Of a DNA stretch of 64,000 bases, positions 23,752-33,334 are shown piece after piece; within the stretch, counting starts at the first letter, position 1, and each line of letters starts with the position of its first letter. The stretch lies in the NCBI RefSeq assembly GCF_016583645.1, contig NZ_NRRL01000006.1, positions 54,414 to 118,413 on the forward strand, read 5' to 3'. The DNA comes from Rhodovibrio sodomensis (GTDB lineage Bacteria; Pseudomonadota; Alphaproteobacteria; Kiloniellales; Rhodovibrionaceae). A program made the translations under genes and the position numbers. Under the pieces are notes generated by a model. The model saw nothing but the letters and a program-made list of their open reading frames with translations, made no database searches and was not told the DNA's origin.

Positions 23752-25056
23752 TCACAGCGCCTGGAAGGGCAGCCAGAGCACGAGCTCGGGGAACGCCACG
23801 AACAGCGCCAGGCCCAGGATCAGGACCACGACGAACGGGGCGGCCCCGCGCGTGACGTCTCCCAGACTGACGCTCTCGGGGGATATGCCCTTGATGACGA
23901 AAAGGTTCAGCCCGACGGGCGGGGTGATCACGGCCATCTCGCAGGCGATCGCCATGACGATCCCGAACCAGAGCGGATCGTAGCCCATGGCCTCGACCGA
24001 CGGCAGCAGGATGGGGGTGGCGATCAAGATCACCGACACCACGTCCATGAACATTCCCATGACGATCAGCAGCGCGAAGATCCCGACCAGGATCACCGCC
24101 TCGGACAGACCGCTCTCGGTCACGAGCATCACCAGCTCCTGCGGCACGCGCAGGCGTGTGAGCAGGTAGCCGAACACCAGCGCGCTCGCCAGGATCGCCA
24201 GGATCATGCCTGTGTTGACCATCGTCTCCCGCAGGATCCGCCGCGTAGTCGCCAGGTCGAGCTTGCCGCGCAGCAGGGCGACAAGGAACGCCCCCAGGGA
24301 GCCGATCGCCGCCGCCTCCGTCGGGGTCGCGACACCGGTGTAGATGGTCCCGAGCACGGCCGCGATGAGAACGATCACGGGCCAGATGCGCCAGAGGGAG
24401 TCCCAGCGTTGCGCCCAGGTCACCGTGCGGTCGTCGACGCCCACCGCCTCGGGCCGGAAGCGGCCGACGACGAAGATCCACGCCATCATCATCAGCGCCA
24501 GGATCACGCCGGGGACGATCCCGGCGATGAACAGGAGCCCGACCGACTGGTTGGCGACCAGGCCGTACAGGATCAGGCCGACCGACGGCGGGATCAAAAG
24601 CGCCAGCCCGCCGGCCGAGGCGACGCAGCCGGTCGCGAGGCGACGGTCATAGCCGCGTTTGAGCATCTCCGGGATGGCGAACTTTCCGATCGTCGCCGCG
24701 CCGGCGACGGAGACCCCGCAAAGCGCCCCGAAAACAGCGCAGGCCGCGACACTCGCCATGCCGAGCGAGCCGCGCAGCCCGTGAAGCCACCGGCTGGTCG
24801 CCGTGTAGATCTCCGCGCCCAGCCCGCTCACGAAGATGATCTCGCCCATCAGTATGAACAGCGGCACCGCCACCAGGGTGAAGCCGCTCATCCGGTCGTA
24901 GATGACGCCCGGGATGGCGCCCAGGCCATCGACGCCCTGCAGCAGCAGGATGCCGGTCACGCTGGCCATCGCCAGCGCGCCGAACACCGGCATGCCGATC
25001 AGGAACAGCAGAAAAAGGGCGGCGAGGACGATGACCGTGATGGTGACCGGATCCAT
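23752..25056 (-). CDS. dctM: TRAP transporter large permease (DctM)
   Basis: The 434-residue protein has about 12 membrane segments and DctM signatures: the opening VTITVIVLAALFLLFLIGMP, GASAVAACAVFGALCGVS-like loop (ASVAACAVFGALCGVSVAGA), GLALLIPPSVGLILYG, and a late VITPPVGLNLFV. It forms the sodium-coupled channel of a tripartite TRAP transporter with DctQ and a periplasmic DctP. It ends the minus-strand operon and starts 7 bp after dctQ stops. Confidence 0.96.
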   Translation of the reverse strand: MDPVTITVIVLAALFLLFLIGMPVFGALAMASVTGILLLQGVDGLGAIPGVIYDRMSGFTLVAVPLFILMGEIIFVSGLGAEIYTATSRWLHGLRGSLGMASVAACAVFGALCGVSVAGAATIGKFAIPEMLKRGYDRRLATGCVASAGGLALLIPPSVGLILYGLVANQSVGLLFIAGIVPGVILALMMMAWIFVVGRFRPEAVGVDDRTVTWAQRWDSLWRIWPVIVLIAAVLGTIYTGVATPTEAAAIGSLGAFLVALLRGKLDLATTRRILRETMVNTGMILAILASALVFGYLLTRLRVPQELVMLVTESGLSEAVILVGIFALLIVMGMFMDVVSVILIATPILLPSVEAMGYDPLWFGIVMAIACEMAVITPPVGLNLFVIKGISPESVSLGDVTRGAAPFVVVLILGLALFVAFPELVLWLPFQAL

Positions 25057-25063
25057 GGCGGGG

Positions 25064-25576
25064 CTACTCCTCGCCCGACATTGAGGGGTCGCCGGCCCGC
25101 ACGCGCTGGGCGGCGTCGCCCGCCTTCACCGCCGCCTGCAGGGCCAGCGCGAGCGCGCCGAGCGGGATCAGGGCGTAGGGGATGAAAAGCGGGAAGCTGA
25201 CGAGGGAGGACGAGCGGTCGTCACCCATAAAAGCCGTCAGGCTCATTTCGCCGCCGTAATAGATCAGCACCCCGGAATAGCCGATGAGAAGGAGGTAGGC
25301 GAGCATGTCGGCCAGCGCCCGCCCCCTCGGCGGCAGGAGCTCGCGGACGAAGGTCACCCGCACGTGCCGGTCGCGCTGGAGCACGTAGGCGATGGAGAAA
25401 AAGCTCAGGAGGACCAGGAGGTACTCGCTGAACTCGACGGAGTACTGCGTAGGCGCGTTGAGGACGTAGCGCAGGAACACCTCGTGCCCGACCAGCAGAA
25501 GCAGCGCCACGAGCGCGGTCTCCGAGATCACCTCGAAGGTTCGGCTCAGGCGATCGGCGATACGGGACAAATACAT
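25064..25576 (-). CDS. dctQ: TRAP transporter small permease (DctQ)
   Basis: A 170-residue protein with four membrane helices and DctQ-type features: FEVISETALVALLLLVGHEVFLRY, FSEYLLVLLSFFSIAYVLQRDRHVRV. It pairs with DctM in the inner membrane. It lies between dctP (153 bp upstream) and dctM (7 bp downstream). Confidence 0.92.
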   Translation of the reverse strand: MYLSRIADRLSRTFEVISETALVALLLLVGHEVFLRYVLNAPTQYSVEFSEYLLVLLSFFSIAYVLQRDRHVRVTFVRELLPPRGRALADMLAYLLLIGYSGVLIYYGGEMSLTAFMGDDRSSSLVSFPLFIPYALIPLGALALALQAAVKAGDAAQRVRAGDPSMSGEE

Positions 25577-25729
25577 GGCAATCCGGCGATCACGGGGGCG
25601 CGAAGAGCGCGAAAGAATCGCGGATACGCGGACGGGTACGTCCGCGACCCGCCGGGCGGCGGACCGCTACGCCCCCCCGGGTTAAGCGGGCGAGCGGTCC
25701 GCCGGTTGCTGGGCGCGGGGTCGGCGGGC

Positions 25730-26737
25730 TTACTGGTTCTCGCGCGCGAACTCGATCAACTTTTCGGCGCCGTCGACCTCGCCGGTCCACCAGTCGTAGA
25801 CGGGGGCCATCTCGTCCTTGAACGCCCGAAGCTGTTCGGCGCTCGGCTGGTGGACGTCTACGCCCTTGTCCTCGAACTGTGTCACGGCCTCGTCCAGGAA
25901 TGTCTGCAACCGATCGAGCTGGTCGGCGCTACGCTCGTCGGCGGCCTTCTGGATGACCTGCTGAACGTCGGCCGGCAGGCTCTCCCACTTGTCCTGGTTG
26001 ATCACGAGGAAAGTCGTGAAATAGGCCATGTTCGTAATCGTTAGGTGATCCAGCACTTCGTAGAGCTTGCGCCCGAGGCCCGTGAGCAGGGGCCGGGTGG
26101 TCCCGTCGATCGTGCCGCGCTGCAGCGCGAGGTACAGTTCGCCCGAGCTCATGGTCGTCGGCGAGGCATCCAAGAGCTGCATAGCCTTGCTCGCGGTGGT
26201 GCCGGAGACGGCGATCTTTTTGCCCGAGAGGTCGGCGGGTTGGCGGACCGGGAAGTCCTTGGCGTAGATCTGGTACGGGCCGCCGACGGCGACGTTGAGC
26301 ACCTTCATGTTGTGCTCGGCGAGTGCCTGGTTGATGCCCTGATCCCACAGGCCCGCGTCCAGGGTCTCCTGGAGCGCGGCCGGCGAGGCCCACATGAACG
26401 GCAGGCTGGACACGCCCAGTGCCGGTACCTTGCCGGTGTGATATATGTCGAGCGGGGCCGACATGTCCACGTCGCCGCGCTCGACCGCCCCGAACTCCTC
26501 CTTGCCGCCGAACAGCTGGGCGGAGTGGAAGATCTCGATCTCCACCCGTCCGTCGGTGCGCTTCTCGACCTTCTCGGCGAACGCCTCGATCGGCTTGTAA
26601 AGGTACTCGTAGCTGGTCGGCCAGTAGGTGGAGAAGGTGAGCTTGATCTTCTCCTGAGCGGCGGCCGGTGAAGCCGCTACGATCCCGGCCAGCGCGATCA
26701 CGGCGGCGCTCAGGCCGCCTCGACGGGTCATTTTCAT
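25730..26737 (-). CDS. dctP: TRAP transporter periplasmic substrate-binding protein (DctP)
   Basis: The 335-residue protein begins with a Sec signal peptide (MKMTRRGG, then a hydrophobic run ending ASPAAAQ), followed by the DctP fold: FAEKVEKRTDGRVEIEIFHS, GGKEEFGAVERGDVDM, a conserved Arg-bearing stretch (QPADLSGKKIAVSG) and TITNMAYFTTFLVINQDKWESLP. It captures a carboxylate-type substrate in the periplasm for DctQM. ATG 26737 follows GGGGAGGACAAC. It is 22 bp downstream of an ICL-family enzyme, hinting that the imported acid feeds that enzyme. Confidence 0.93.
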   Translation of the reverse strand: MKMTRRGGLSAAVIALAGIVAASPAAAQEKIKLTFSTYWPTSYEYLYKPIEAFAEKVEKRTDGRVEIEIFHSAQLFGGKEEFGAVERGDVDMSAPLDIYHTGKVPALGVSSLPFMWASPAALQETLDAGLWDQGINQALAEHNMKVLNVAVGGPYQIYAKDFPVRQPADLSGKKIAVSGTTASKAMQLLDASPTTMSSGELYLALQRGTIDGTTRPLLTGLGRKLYEVLDHLTITNMAYFTTFLVINQDKWESLPADVQQVIQKAADERSADQLDRLQTFLDEAVTQFEDKGVDVHQPSAEQLRAFKDEMAPVYDWWTGEVDGAEKLIEFARENQ

Positions 26738-26759
26738 GCGTTGTCCTCCCCTTGAGATG

Positions 26760-27767
26760 TCAGTCTTCTTGATCTTTGGTCCGCTCGGACCCGGCAGCCG
26801 CCACATTGTCCGGTTCGTCGGCGTGGCGGCGGTCGAACGCCCACACCTCCTCGAAGCCCATGAGGCGGCTGAAGGCGTCGAAACTGTAGAGTTGATGGTC
26901 GAGGCCGGCGCTCGAGCCGGTCGCCACGAGGTCGGCGTAGACCCGTTCCAGCATGGCCGCCGCCGCAAGGAACCCGGTCGCCGGGTAGATCGCCATCCGG
27001 TAACCGAACGCCCGCAACCGTTCAGCGGACAGGACGGGCGTTCGGCCGCCCTCGACCATGTTGGCGACGAGCGGCTTGTCGGCTTCCCCGCCGATACGTT
27101 CCATCTCGCGCTCGCTCTCGGGGGCCTCCAGGAATAGCATATCCGCCCCCGCCTCGCCGTAGAGGGCGATCCGGCGCAGCGCTTCCTCGAGCCCGTGGGT
27201 CGTGCGCGCGTCCGTTCGCGCGATGATGAGAAAGTCCGGATCGTCCCGGCTGTCCACGGCAACGCGGATTTTCTTTACCATCTCCTCTGCGGCCACGACA
27301 CGCCGGCCGGGCGTGTGACCGCACTTCTTGGGGAACTCCTGGTCCTCGAGCTGGATCGCAGCGGCGCCGGCCTGCTCGTAGCCGCGCACCGTGTGCTGGA
27401 CGTTCAACAAACCCCCGTAGCCAGTATCCCCATCGGCGATCAGCGGGGCGCGCGTGTGCTGGGCGAGCTGGCGGACTCGGCCGACCATGTCGGTGTAGGT
27501 GGCGAGCCCCGCGTCCGGGACGCCCAAGTGCGACGCGACAGTGCCGTAGCCGGTCATGTAAAGCGCGGCGGGGTCCTGAGCATCGGCGAGCCGTGCCGAG
27601 ATCAGATCGAACACGCCGGGCGCGACGACCAGCGGACCGCCAGCCAGCGCGGCTTTCAACGCCTGGCGCTTGCCCGCAGGGTCCGCAGACGGTTGGGTGA
27701 CGTTGGTGCCCAGCGTGGCCTCCTTGTTCGGCGCGTGTTTGCCGGATTCGTGTGTACGGCGTGGCAC
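26760..27767 (-). CDS. Isocitrate lyase/PEP mutase family enzyme
   Basis: First gene of the TRAP operon. The TIM-barrel enzyme shows the family's PGVFDLISARLAD start, ADGDTGYGGLLNVQHTV metal-binding block, QLEDQEFPKKCGHTPGR (the catalytic KKCGH loop) and ARTDART. Members cleave 2-methylisocitrate or decarboxylate oxaloacetate-like acids; the exact substrate cannot be fixed, but coupling to a TRAP transporter suggests an imported carboxylate. The N-terminus is uncertain: GTG 27767 adds a ~30-residue poorly conserved stretch, and a better start may lie inside. Confidence 0.87.
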   Translation of the reverse strand: MPRRTHESGKHAPNKEATLGTNVTQPSADPAGKRQALKAALAGGPLVVAPGVFDLISARLADAQDPAALYMTGYGTVASHLGVPDAGLATYTDMVGRVRQLAQHTRAPLIADGDTGYGGLLNVQHTVRGYEQAGAAAIQLEDQEFPKKCGHTPGRRVVAAEEMVKKIRVAVDSRDDPDFLIIARTDARTTHGLEEALRRIALYGEAGADMLFLEAPESEREMERIGGEADKPLVANMVEGGRTPVLSAERLRAFGYRMAIYPATGFLAAAAMLERVYADLVATGSSAGLDHQLYSFDAFSRLMGFEEVWAFDRRHADEPDNVAAAGSERTKDQED

Positions 27768-27854
27768 GGCATGGCAACCTGCCAGCTTGGATTACGACCG
27801 AGCCTAGCAAACCGACGCGCGCAGCCCAATCGCCGCGAAGTCACTGTCTTTCGC

Positions 27855-28170
27855 CTCGAGTGGGCGACGCCGACCACCTCGGGCACCCGGTCGGCGAACA
27901 TCTCCCAGACATCGGTGGCGGAATTGCTCACCAGGCGGTCGATCTGCTTGACGGCATGCTTGGTCTTCATCTCACGGGCCTGCGCCAGGGCCTGTCCGAT
28001 CGTTCAGACCGCCAGCGACACGCTCGTGGTCACGCCCAGCGACGCTCCGCTGAGGGACTCGATCCGATTGACGTGGAGGTTCTCCCGGAAGGCTAAGTCG
28101 AGATAGGCGATCAGACCCTGGTGACGTTCGTCGGTGGGCAATGCGTCGAGCAATACGCGCCGACGTGTGT
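27855..28170 (-). pseudogene. IS4-type transposase relic
   Basis: On the minus strand from about 28169 the frame reads RRRVLLDALPTDERHQGL, NRIESLSGASLGVTTSVSLA, an in-frame TGA (28004-28006), then TIGQALAQAREMKTKHAVKQ and IDRLVSNSATDVWEMFADRV. The KHAVKQIDRL(L)SN...DVW..F pattern is the N-terminal part of an IS4-family transposase group. The sequence ends near VVGVAHSR, before any catalytic motif. It is a truncated, stop-containing relic at the left flank of the methyltransferase-helicase-nuclease operon. Confidence 0.68.
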
Positions 28171-28558
28171 AACCGGCCAGGCTCCGGTCGGTTACGCGAC
28201 CGTCCCCGACGCTTTCAAGTCGGCAAAGTGCGGGGCGCCCTAAGGGATACGCATTGTCTGCAAAGAGTTGAAAAAAACCCGTATTTGCCGCTCGCGCCTC
28301 AGCGCTCGTGACGTAAACGACCAGCCGCCGTCGGCATCAAGTATCAAGATAAGATAGTGGACCCAGGTTCCACGTAAGCGCGCTTTGTGGTGCGATGAAC
28401 ATCTTTATTGCGACCGACGCCTGCCGACGGCCCACGCATGTTACCCAGGGTGCAATTGACACGAAAGCATCCTGGTCGCATCCCGTGCGTAGACTGTCTC
28501 CCGCCCACCCACGCGCGCGACGCCGACACGCTCGACGAATTTTACTGACGAGATCCAG
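28171..28558. other. AT-richer leader of the methyltransferase operon
   Basis: About 390 bp with clearly lower GC than the genes around it. It contains a TTGACA -35-like hexamer at 28456-28461 (no good -10 at standard distance) and an imperfect palindrome GTGGA/TCCAC at 28357-28373. No ORF is convincing. This is likely the promoter and control region of the downstream three-gene system and may mark an island boundary. Confidence 0.5.
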
Positions 28559-31255
28559 ATGACACCTACCGAAATAGCGGACGCGCTCGAGGCCATCGCC
28601 GCAAAGCCTTTCGATCCGAACGAACTCCCCTACGCCTTCGCCGCCGCGACCGGCAACGCGCCGGCCACGATTTCGAAGCTGCGTCCGGGGCGGCGATCCC
28701 TGAACAAATCCGGACTACCGGGCGGCGTGCTGATGAACCGGAAGTTCCACTACGCGCCGGCCGACCCTGGCGACGTCGAGGACGCGCTCGCCCGACTGCG
28801 CTCGGACAAGCAGACGGCTTGCCACGCGCCGGCGATCCTGCTCGCGACCGACGGCGAGGAACTAATCGCCGAGCATCCGGCCTCAGGCGAGACCTTGCGC
28901 TGCGCCTACGCCGAGATGCACCGGCATTTCGGGTTTTTCCTGCCGGCCGCCGGCATGACCCGGTTCAAGGCCGCGGAAGAGAATGAGGTCGACGTTAAGG
29001 CGACGGGCAAGCTCGCCCGGCTCTACGACGCGCTCGCCCGCAGGAATCCCGAATGGACGTCGGGTCCGCGCCGTCACGACCTGAACCGCTTCATGACCCG
29101 GCTGATCTTCTGCCTTTTCGCCGAGGACGTCGGCATCTTCCCGAAGGACCAGTTCACCCGGCTCGTGACCAACCACGCCGGGACGCGGGGCGACGAGGCC
29201 CATGTCGCGATCGGACAGGCCTTCGCGGCCATGAACCGTCCGGCCGGAGAGCGCGGAGACCTCCAGGACTGGACCCGCGAGCTCGCCTACGTGAACGGGG
29301 GCCTGTTCGCCGGCGCGTCCGACGCTCCCGTGTTCGACCGGGTCGCCTGGGGATGCTTCCAGGAAGCCGCGGGCCTGCACTGGCGGAAAATCAATCCGGA
29401 CATCTTCGGTTCGATGATCCAGTCGGTCGCCGACGCCTCGATGCGCGGCGAGCTGGGAATGCACTACACGAGCGTTCCCAACATCCTGAAGGTGCTCGGC
29501 CCGCTGTTCCTGGACGAACTCGACGCCGAGATCCAGGCGAACTGGAACAAGCCAAAGGCGCTGCGGCGCGTCCTCGACCGCATGGCGCGGCTGCGCGTGT
29601 TCGACCCGGCATGCGGCTCCGGCAACTTCCTCGTCATCGCGTACCGCGAGCTTCGGGCGCGCGAGACCAAGGTCCTGAAGCGCCTCGAGGATCTGACCGG
29701 AGAACGGCAAATCCAAATGTGGTCGGCGATCAACCTGGACCACTTCTGCGGCATCGAGATCGCCGACTTCGCCGCGGAAACCGCGAAGCTCGCGCTGTTC
29801 ATCGCCGAATACCAGGCCAACGTGGAGATGGAGGAGCTGTTCGGCGCCGCGACGGAGAGCCTTCCGCTCCACGACGGGGGCCGGATCATTCACGCGAACG
29901 CCCTGCATGCGGACTGGGAAGAGGTGTGCGGGGGGTCTGGCGAGATCGTGGTGGCTTCCAATCCGCCGTTCGCCGGCGCGAAGTCTCAGACCCCTGAGCA
30001 GAAGCGCGACCGCAACCGCGTGTTCGAGGCCGACGGGATCCAGGGCTACAAATGCCTCGATTTGGTCGCCGCCTGGTTTCATCTGGCGGCCAAGTTCGTC
30101 CGGTCGGGAGAGTCCCGGCGGTTCGGGATCGTGGCCACGAGCTCGATCACCCAGGGTCGCCAAGCACCCGCCCTCTGGCCTCATATCCTGAACGACCTGC
30201 AGATCAACTTCGCCCACCGCCCCTTCAAATGGCGGAACAACGCCGCCGCCAACGCCGCCGTGGACTGCGTGATCGTCGGATGCCGCAGAACGAGCGACGG
30301 GCCCGTCCGGCTGTACGACGACGGCGTGGTCAAGAGCGGCGGCCCGATCAACGCCTACCTGATCCAGGGGCCGCTGGTCTACGGCGGCCAGCAAAGCCGA
30401 TCCCTGTTCGGCCTGCCACAGATGCTCTACGGCGGCATGCCGAACGACGGCGGCAACCTCCTGCTGTCGGCCGCGGAGAAGGATCGGATCCTCGAGCGCC
30501 ACCCGGAGGCGGAGAGGTTCCTGCGGCCGTTCGTCGGCACCACGGAACTGATCGAGGGCAAGGAACGCTTCTGCATCTGGATCGAGGACGAGGATCTCGA
30601 CATCGCGCGCGCGATTCCGCCGATCGCCGAACGCGTCGAGCGGACCCGCAGGCACCGACTGGACAGCACCAACGTGGAGACGCAGAACCGCGCGGGCGTC
30701 CCGCATCGCTTCTGGCACCCCGCACCGCCCTCCGCGTCTAACCAGCTGATCGTCGCGAGCGCGTCCTCCGAGCGCCGCCCCGTCCTGCCGGCGGACTTCG
30801 CGCCCGCGGAGGTCGTCCCTTCGAACCTGTGCTTCGTGATCCCGAACGCGCCCCCGTGGACCTTCGCGCTCGTCGCGTCGCGCCTTCATCTGGTCTGGAT
30901 CGAGGCCATCTGCGGCAAGCTCGAGCGCCGCTACCGGTACTCCAACACGCTCGGCTGGCACACGTTTCCCGTCCCGCGCATGACGGCCTCGCAGCTCGAC
31001 GAGCTCAACGAGTCGGCGCGTCGGATCCTCCGGACGCGCGCCGCGCACCACCCGAAGACGATCGCGGACCTGTACGATCCGGAAAAAATGCCGGACGATC
31101 TTCGCGAGGCGCATCGTCGGAACGACGAACTGCTCGAGACGATGTACGTCGGCCGGCCGTTCAAGAACGACACGGAGCGGCTGGAAAAGCTGTTCAAGCT
31201 CTACGCCGCTCGGTCGTGGACCCCGGACGCCCGAGCCTCTAAAGGAGCCGCCTGA
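28559..31255 (+). CDS. MmeI-like class I N6-adenine DNA methyltransferase (898 aa)
   Basis: N-terminal region (1-150) has the TDGEELIAEH strand typical of large type IIG/BREX-like methylases. A helical spacer follows (ATGKLARLYDAL, RHDLNRFMTRLIFCLFAEDVGIF), then the methylase domain with motif I DPACGSGNF (from D349) and catalytic motif IV NPPF (N468), a target-recognition region (about 620-790) and a helical tail. I see no PD-(D/E)xK motif in the N-terminus, so it probably methylates without cutting. Its stop overlaps the next start (TGATG), so it is coupled to a helicase and a GIY-YIG protein that could supply cleavage. Confidence 0.9.
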   Translation: MTPTEIADALEAIAAKPFDPNELPYAFAAATGNAPATISKLRPGRRSLNKSGLPGGVLMNRKFHYAPADPGDVEDALARLRSDKQTACHAPAILLATDGEELIAEHPASGETLRCAYAEMHRHFGFFLPAAGMTRFKAAEENEVDVKATGKLARLYDALARRNPEWTSGPRRHDLNRFMTRLIFCLFAEDVGIFPKDQFTRLVTNHAGTRGDEAHVAIGQAFAAMNRPAGERGDLQDWTRELAYVNGGLFAGASDAPVFDRVAWGCFQEAAGLHWRKINPDIFGSMIQSVADASMRGELGMHYTSVPNILKVLGPLFLDELDAEIQANWNKPKALRRVLDRMARLRVFDPACGSGNFLVIAYRELRARETKVLKRLEDLTGERQIQMWSAINLDHFCGIEIADFAAETAKLALFIAEYQANVEMEELFGAATESLPLHDGGRIIHANALHADWEEVCGGSGEIVVASNPPFAGAKSQTPEQKRDRNRVFEADGIQGYKCLDLVAAWFHLAAKFVRSGESRRFGIVATSSITQGRQAPALWPHILNDLQINFAHRPFKWRNNAAANAAVDCVIVGCRRTSDGPVRLYDDGVVKSGGPINAYLIQGPLVYGGQQSRSLFGLPQMLYGGMPNDGGNLLLSAAEKDRILERHPEAERFLRPFVGTTELIEGKERFCIWIEDEDLDIARAIPPIAERVERTRRHRLDSTNVETQNRAGVPHRFWHPAPPSASNQLIVASASSERRPVLPADFAPAEVVPSNLCFVIPNAPPWTFALVASRLHLVWIEAICGKLERRYRYSNTLGWHTFPVPRMTASQLDELNESARRILRTRAAHHPKTIADLYDPEKMPDDLREAHRRNDELLETMYVGRPFKNDTERLEKLFKLYAARSWTPDARASKGAA

Positions 31256-33327
31256 TGGTCGACTTGATCCGCATGACGTACGGCTCGTCCGGTGGCTCCG
31301 GCGCGGACGCGCTCGGCATGCGCCCGATGCAGGCGCGGGTCTTCGAGGCGCGCGCGGCCCAGTTCATCCTGCTCAAGGCTCCGCCGGCCTCGGGCAAGTC
31401 CCGGGCGCTGATGTTCGTCGCCCTGGACAAGCTGGAGAACCAGGGCGTGCGCAAGGTGATCGTGGCCGTGCCGGAGACGTCGATCGGCAGCTCGTTCGCA
31501 TCGACGGACCTGACGAGCAACGGCTTTCACCGCGACTGGGAGGTCGAGGATCGCTGGAACCTCTGCGTCTCGGGCGCGGAAAACCGGTCCAAGGCCCACA
31601 AGATACGGACCTTCGAAGCCTTCATGGAGTCCGACTCCCTGGTGATCGTCTGCACCCACGCGACCTTCCGCTTCGCCTTCGACGCGCTCGTCAGGAGCCG
31701 CGGCGTGGAAGCGTTCGACGACTGCCTGGTCGCGGTCGACGAGTTCCACCACGTCGCGGCCAGCGACGACAACCGGCTGGGCGAGATCCTGCGCCGGCTG
31801 CTGAACCGCGAGCAGGCGCACGTCATGGCGATGACGGGATCGTACTTCCGCGGCGACAGCGTGCCGGTCCTGCGCCCGAAGGACGAAGCCAAGTTCCGTT
31901 CGATCACCTACTCTTACTTCGAGCAGCTGGAAGGCTACGAGCACCTCAAGTCGCTCGGCGTCTCCTACGCCTTTTACCGGGGCCGCTACATCTCCGCGAT
32001 CAAGGACGTGCTCGACCCGAACAAGAAGACCATCGTCCACATCCCGCACCGCGGCTCGGCCGAGGCGTTCGACGACAAGCACAACGAGGTTGGCCTGATC
32101 ATGAACGCGCTGGGCGAGCACGTGGGCCAGGAACAGGAGACCGGCTTCGACCTGGTGCGACTGCACGGCAGCGACCGGATCGTCAAGATCGCCGACCTCG
32201 TCGACGACGGCTCCGACCGCGCCGGCGTCAAGACAGCTCTGCAGACCGAGATTCGGGGTCCGGACGGTAGGCGCGATGACGCCGCGGACCGGGACAAGGT
32301 CGACATCATCGTCGCGCTCGGGATGGCCAAGGAGGGCTTCGACTGGATTTGGTGCGAGCACGCGCTCACGATCGGCTACCGCAACAGCCTGACCGAAATC
32401 GTCCAGATCATCGGCCGCGCGACCCGGGACGCGCCCGGCAAGCCCCATGCCCAGTTCACTAATCTGGTCGCCGAACCCGGCGTCGAGACCACCGTGGTCG
32501 CGGATGCCGTCAACGACATGCTGAAGGCGGTCTCGGGTGCGTTGCTAATGGAGCAGGTGCTCGCCCCGAACTTCAAGTTCTACCGCCGCGAGGACGGCGA
32601 CGTCCGCGAGCCGGTCCACACCGACGGTGAGGGCCGGGTGAACATCGGGGTGCAGGGACTCCTGGAACCGCCGACCGAGCGCAGCCGGGCGATCGTCGAG
32701 AACGACATGCAGGACCTCGTCGCCAAGGCCTGCCAGGCGATGGACCGGCGCGTGGTCGGCGACGACGTCGCGCCGGAGGTGGCGACGCAGATGGTCCTGA
32801 CCGAGATCGTGGAGAACAGCTACGAAAACCTGACGGAGGACGAGACCGAGGCGATCCGCCAGGACCTCGCCGCGCGCATGAACTTGATCCGCGCCGCCAA
32901 GCGCGACGCCGAGGGCGACGGGGGCGCGGCCGACGGCGGCGACGCGGCGGCCGGAGACGGCGACGACCCCGGCGTCAACATGTCCCTGATGAACATGGTC
33001 AGGCGCTTCATCAACGTGCGCGAGCTCGACATCGACCTGATCGATTCCATCAACCCCTTCCGCGAAGGCTTCGACGTCGCCTCGCGCGCCCTCGATACGC
33101 CGCTGCTCAAGACCATCCAGAACGCCATGGTCGCGCAACGCATCCAGATGAGCGAGCGGGAGGCGCTGGTCCTGTGGCCGCGCATCAAGCGGTTCCGGGA
33201 GCAGGAAGGCCGCGAGCCCAATCCGCACGCGGAGGACCCGCTGGAAAAGCGCCTGGCCGAAGCCCTCGCCTACATCCGGACCAAGAAGGCCGAGCGCGCC
33301 CGCGCGAACGCCGATTCCCAGGAGTGA
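31255..33327 (+). CDS. DEAD/DEAH-family helicase of the methyltransferase operon (690 aa)
   Basis: Walker A is APPASGKS (residues about 42-49), the DExH box is VAVDEFHHV (D162), motif III is MTGSYF, and motif VI is QIIGRATRD (from Q384), giving a full SF2 motor. A disordered Gly/Ala/Asp linker (about 545-575) precedes a C-terminal helical module with RFREQEGREPNP...EKRLAEAL. It probably translocates on DNA using the neighbours' recognition. AAAGGAG lies just before the overlapping ATG. It starts one base before the methylase frame ends, and the nuclease gene follows 7 bp after its stop. Confidence 0.92.
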   Translation: MVDLIRMTYGSSGGSGADALGMRPMQARVFEARAAQFILLKAPPASGKSRALMFVALDKLENQGVRKVIVAVPETSIGSSFASTDLTSNGFHRDWEVEDRWNLCVSGAENRSKAHKIRTFEAFMESDSLVIVCTHATFRFAFDALVRSRGVEAFDDCLVAVDEFHHVAASDDNRLGEILRRLLNREQAHVMAMTGSYFRGDSVPVLRPKDEAKFRSITYSYFEQLEGYEHLKSLGVSYAFYRGRYISAIKDVLDPNKKTIVHIPHRGSAEAFDDKHNEVGLIMNALGEHVGQEQETGFDLVRLHGSDRIVKIADLVDDGSDRAGVKTALQTEIRGPDGRRDDAADRDKVDIIVALGMAKEGFDWIWCEHALTIGYRNSLTEIVQIIGRATRDAPGKPHAQFTNLVAEPGVETTVVADAVNDMLKAVSGALLMEQVLAPNFKFYRREDGDVREPVHTDGEGRVNIGVQGLLEPPTERSRAIVENDMQDLVAKACQAMDRRVVGDDVAPEVATQMVLTEIVENSYENLTEDETEAIRQDLAARMNLIRAAKRDAEGDGGAADGGDAAAGDGDDPGVNMSLMNMVRRFINVRELDIDLIDSINPFREGFDVASRALDTPLLKTIQNAMVAQRIQMSEREALVLWPRIKRFREQEGREPNPHAEDPLEKRLAEALAYIRTKKAERARANADSQE

Positions 33328-33334
33328 GCGCCCG

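Noticed and set aside
23479..25185. 568-residue plus-strand frame opposite the TRAP permease genes
   Set aside because: Highly Asp/Arg/Gln-biased composition is typical of the shadow of a GC-rich gene on the other strand; dctM and dctQ are well supported there.
28883..31114. 743-residue minus-strand frame opposite the methyltransferase
   Set aside because: Low-complexity shadow of a strongly conserved methylase; no domain visible.
31201..32448. 415-residue minus-strand frame opposite the helicase
   Set aside because: Overlaps the helicase core motifs; composition is that of an antisense shadow.
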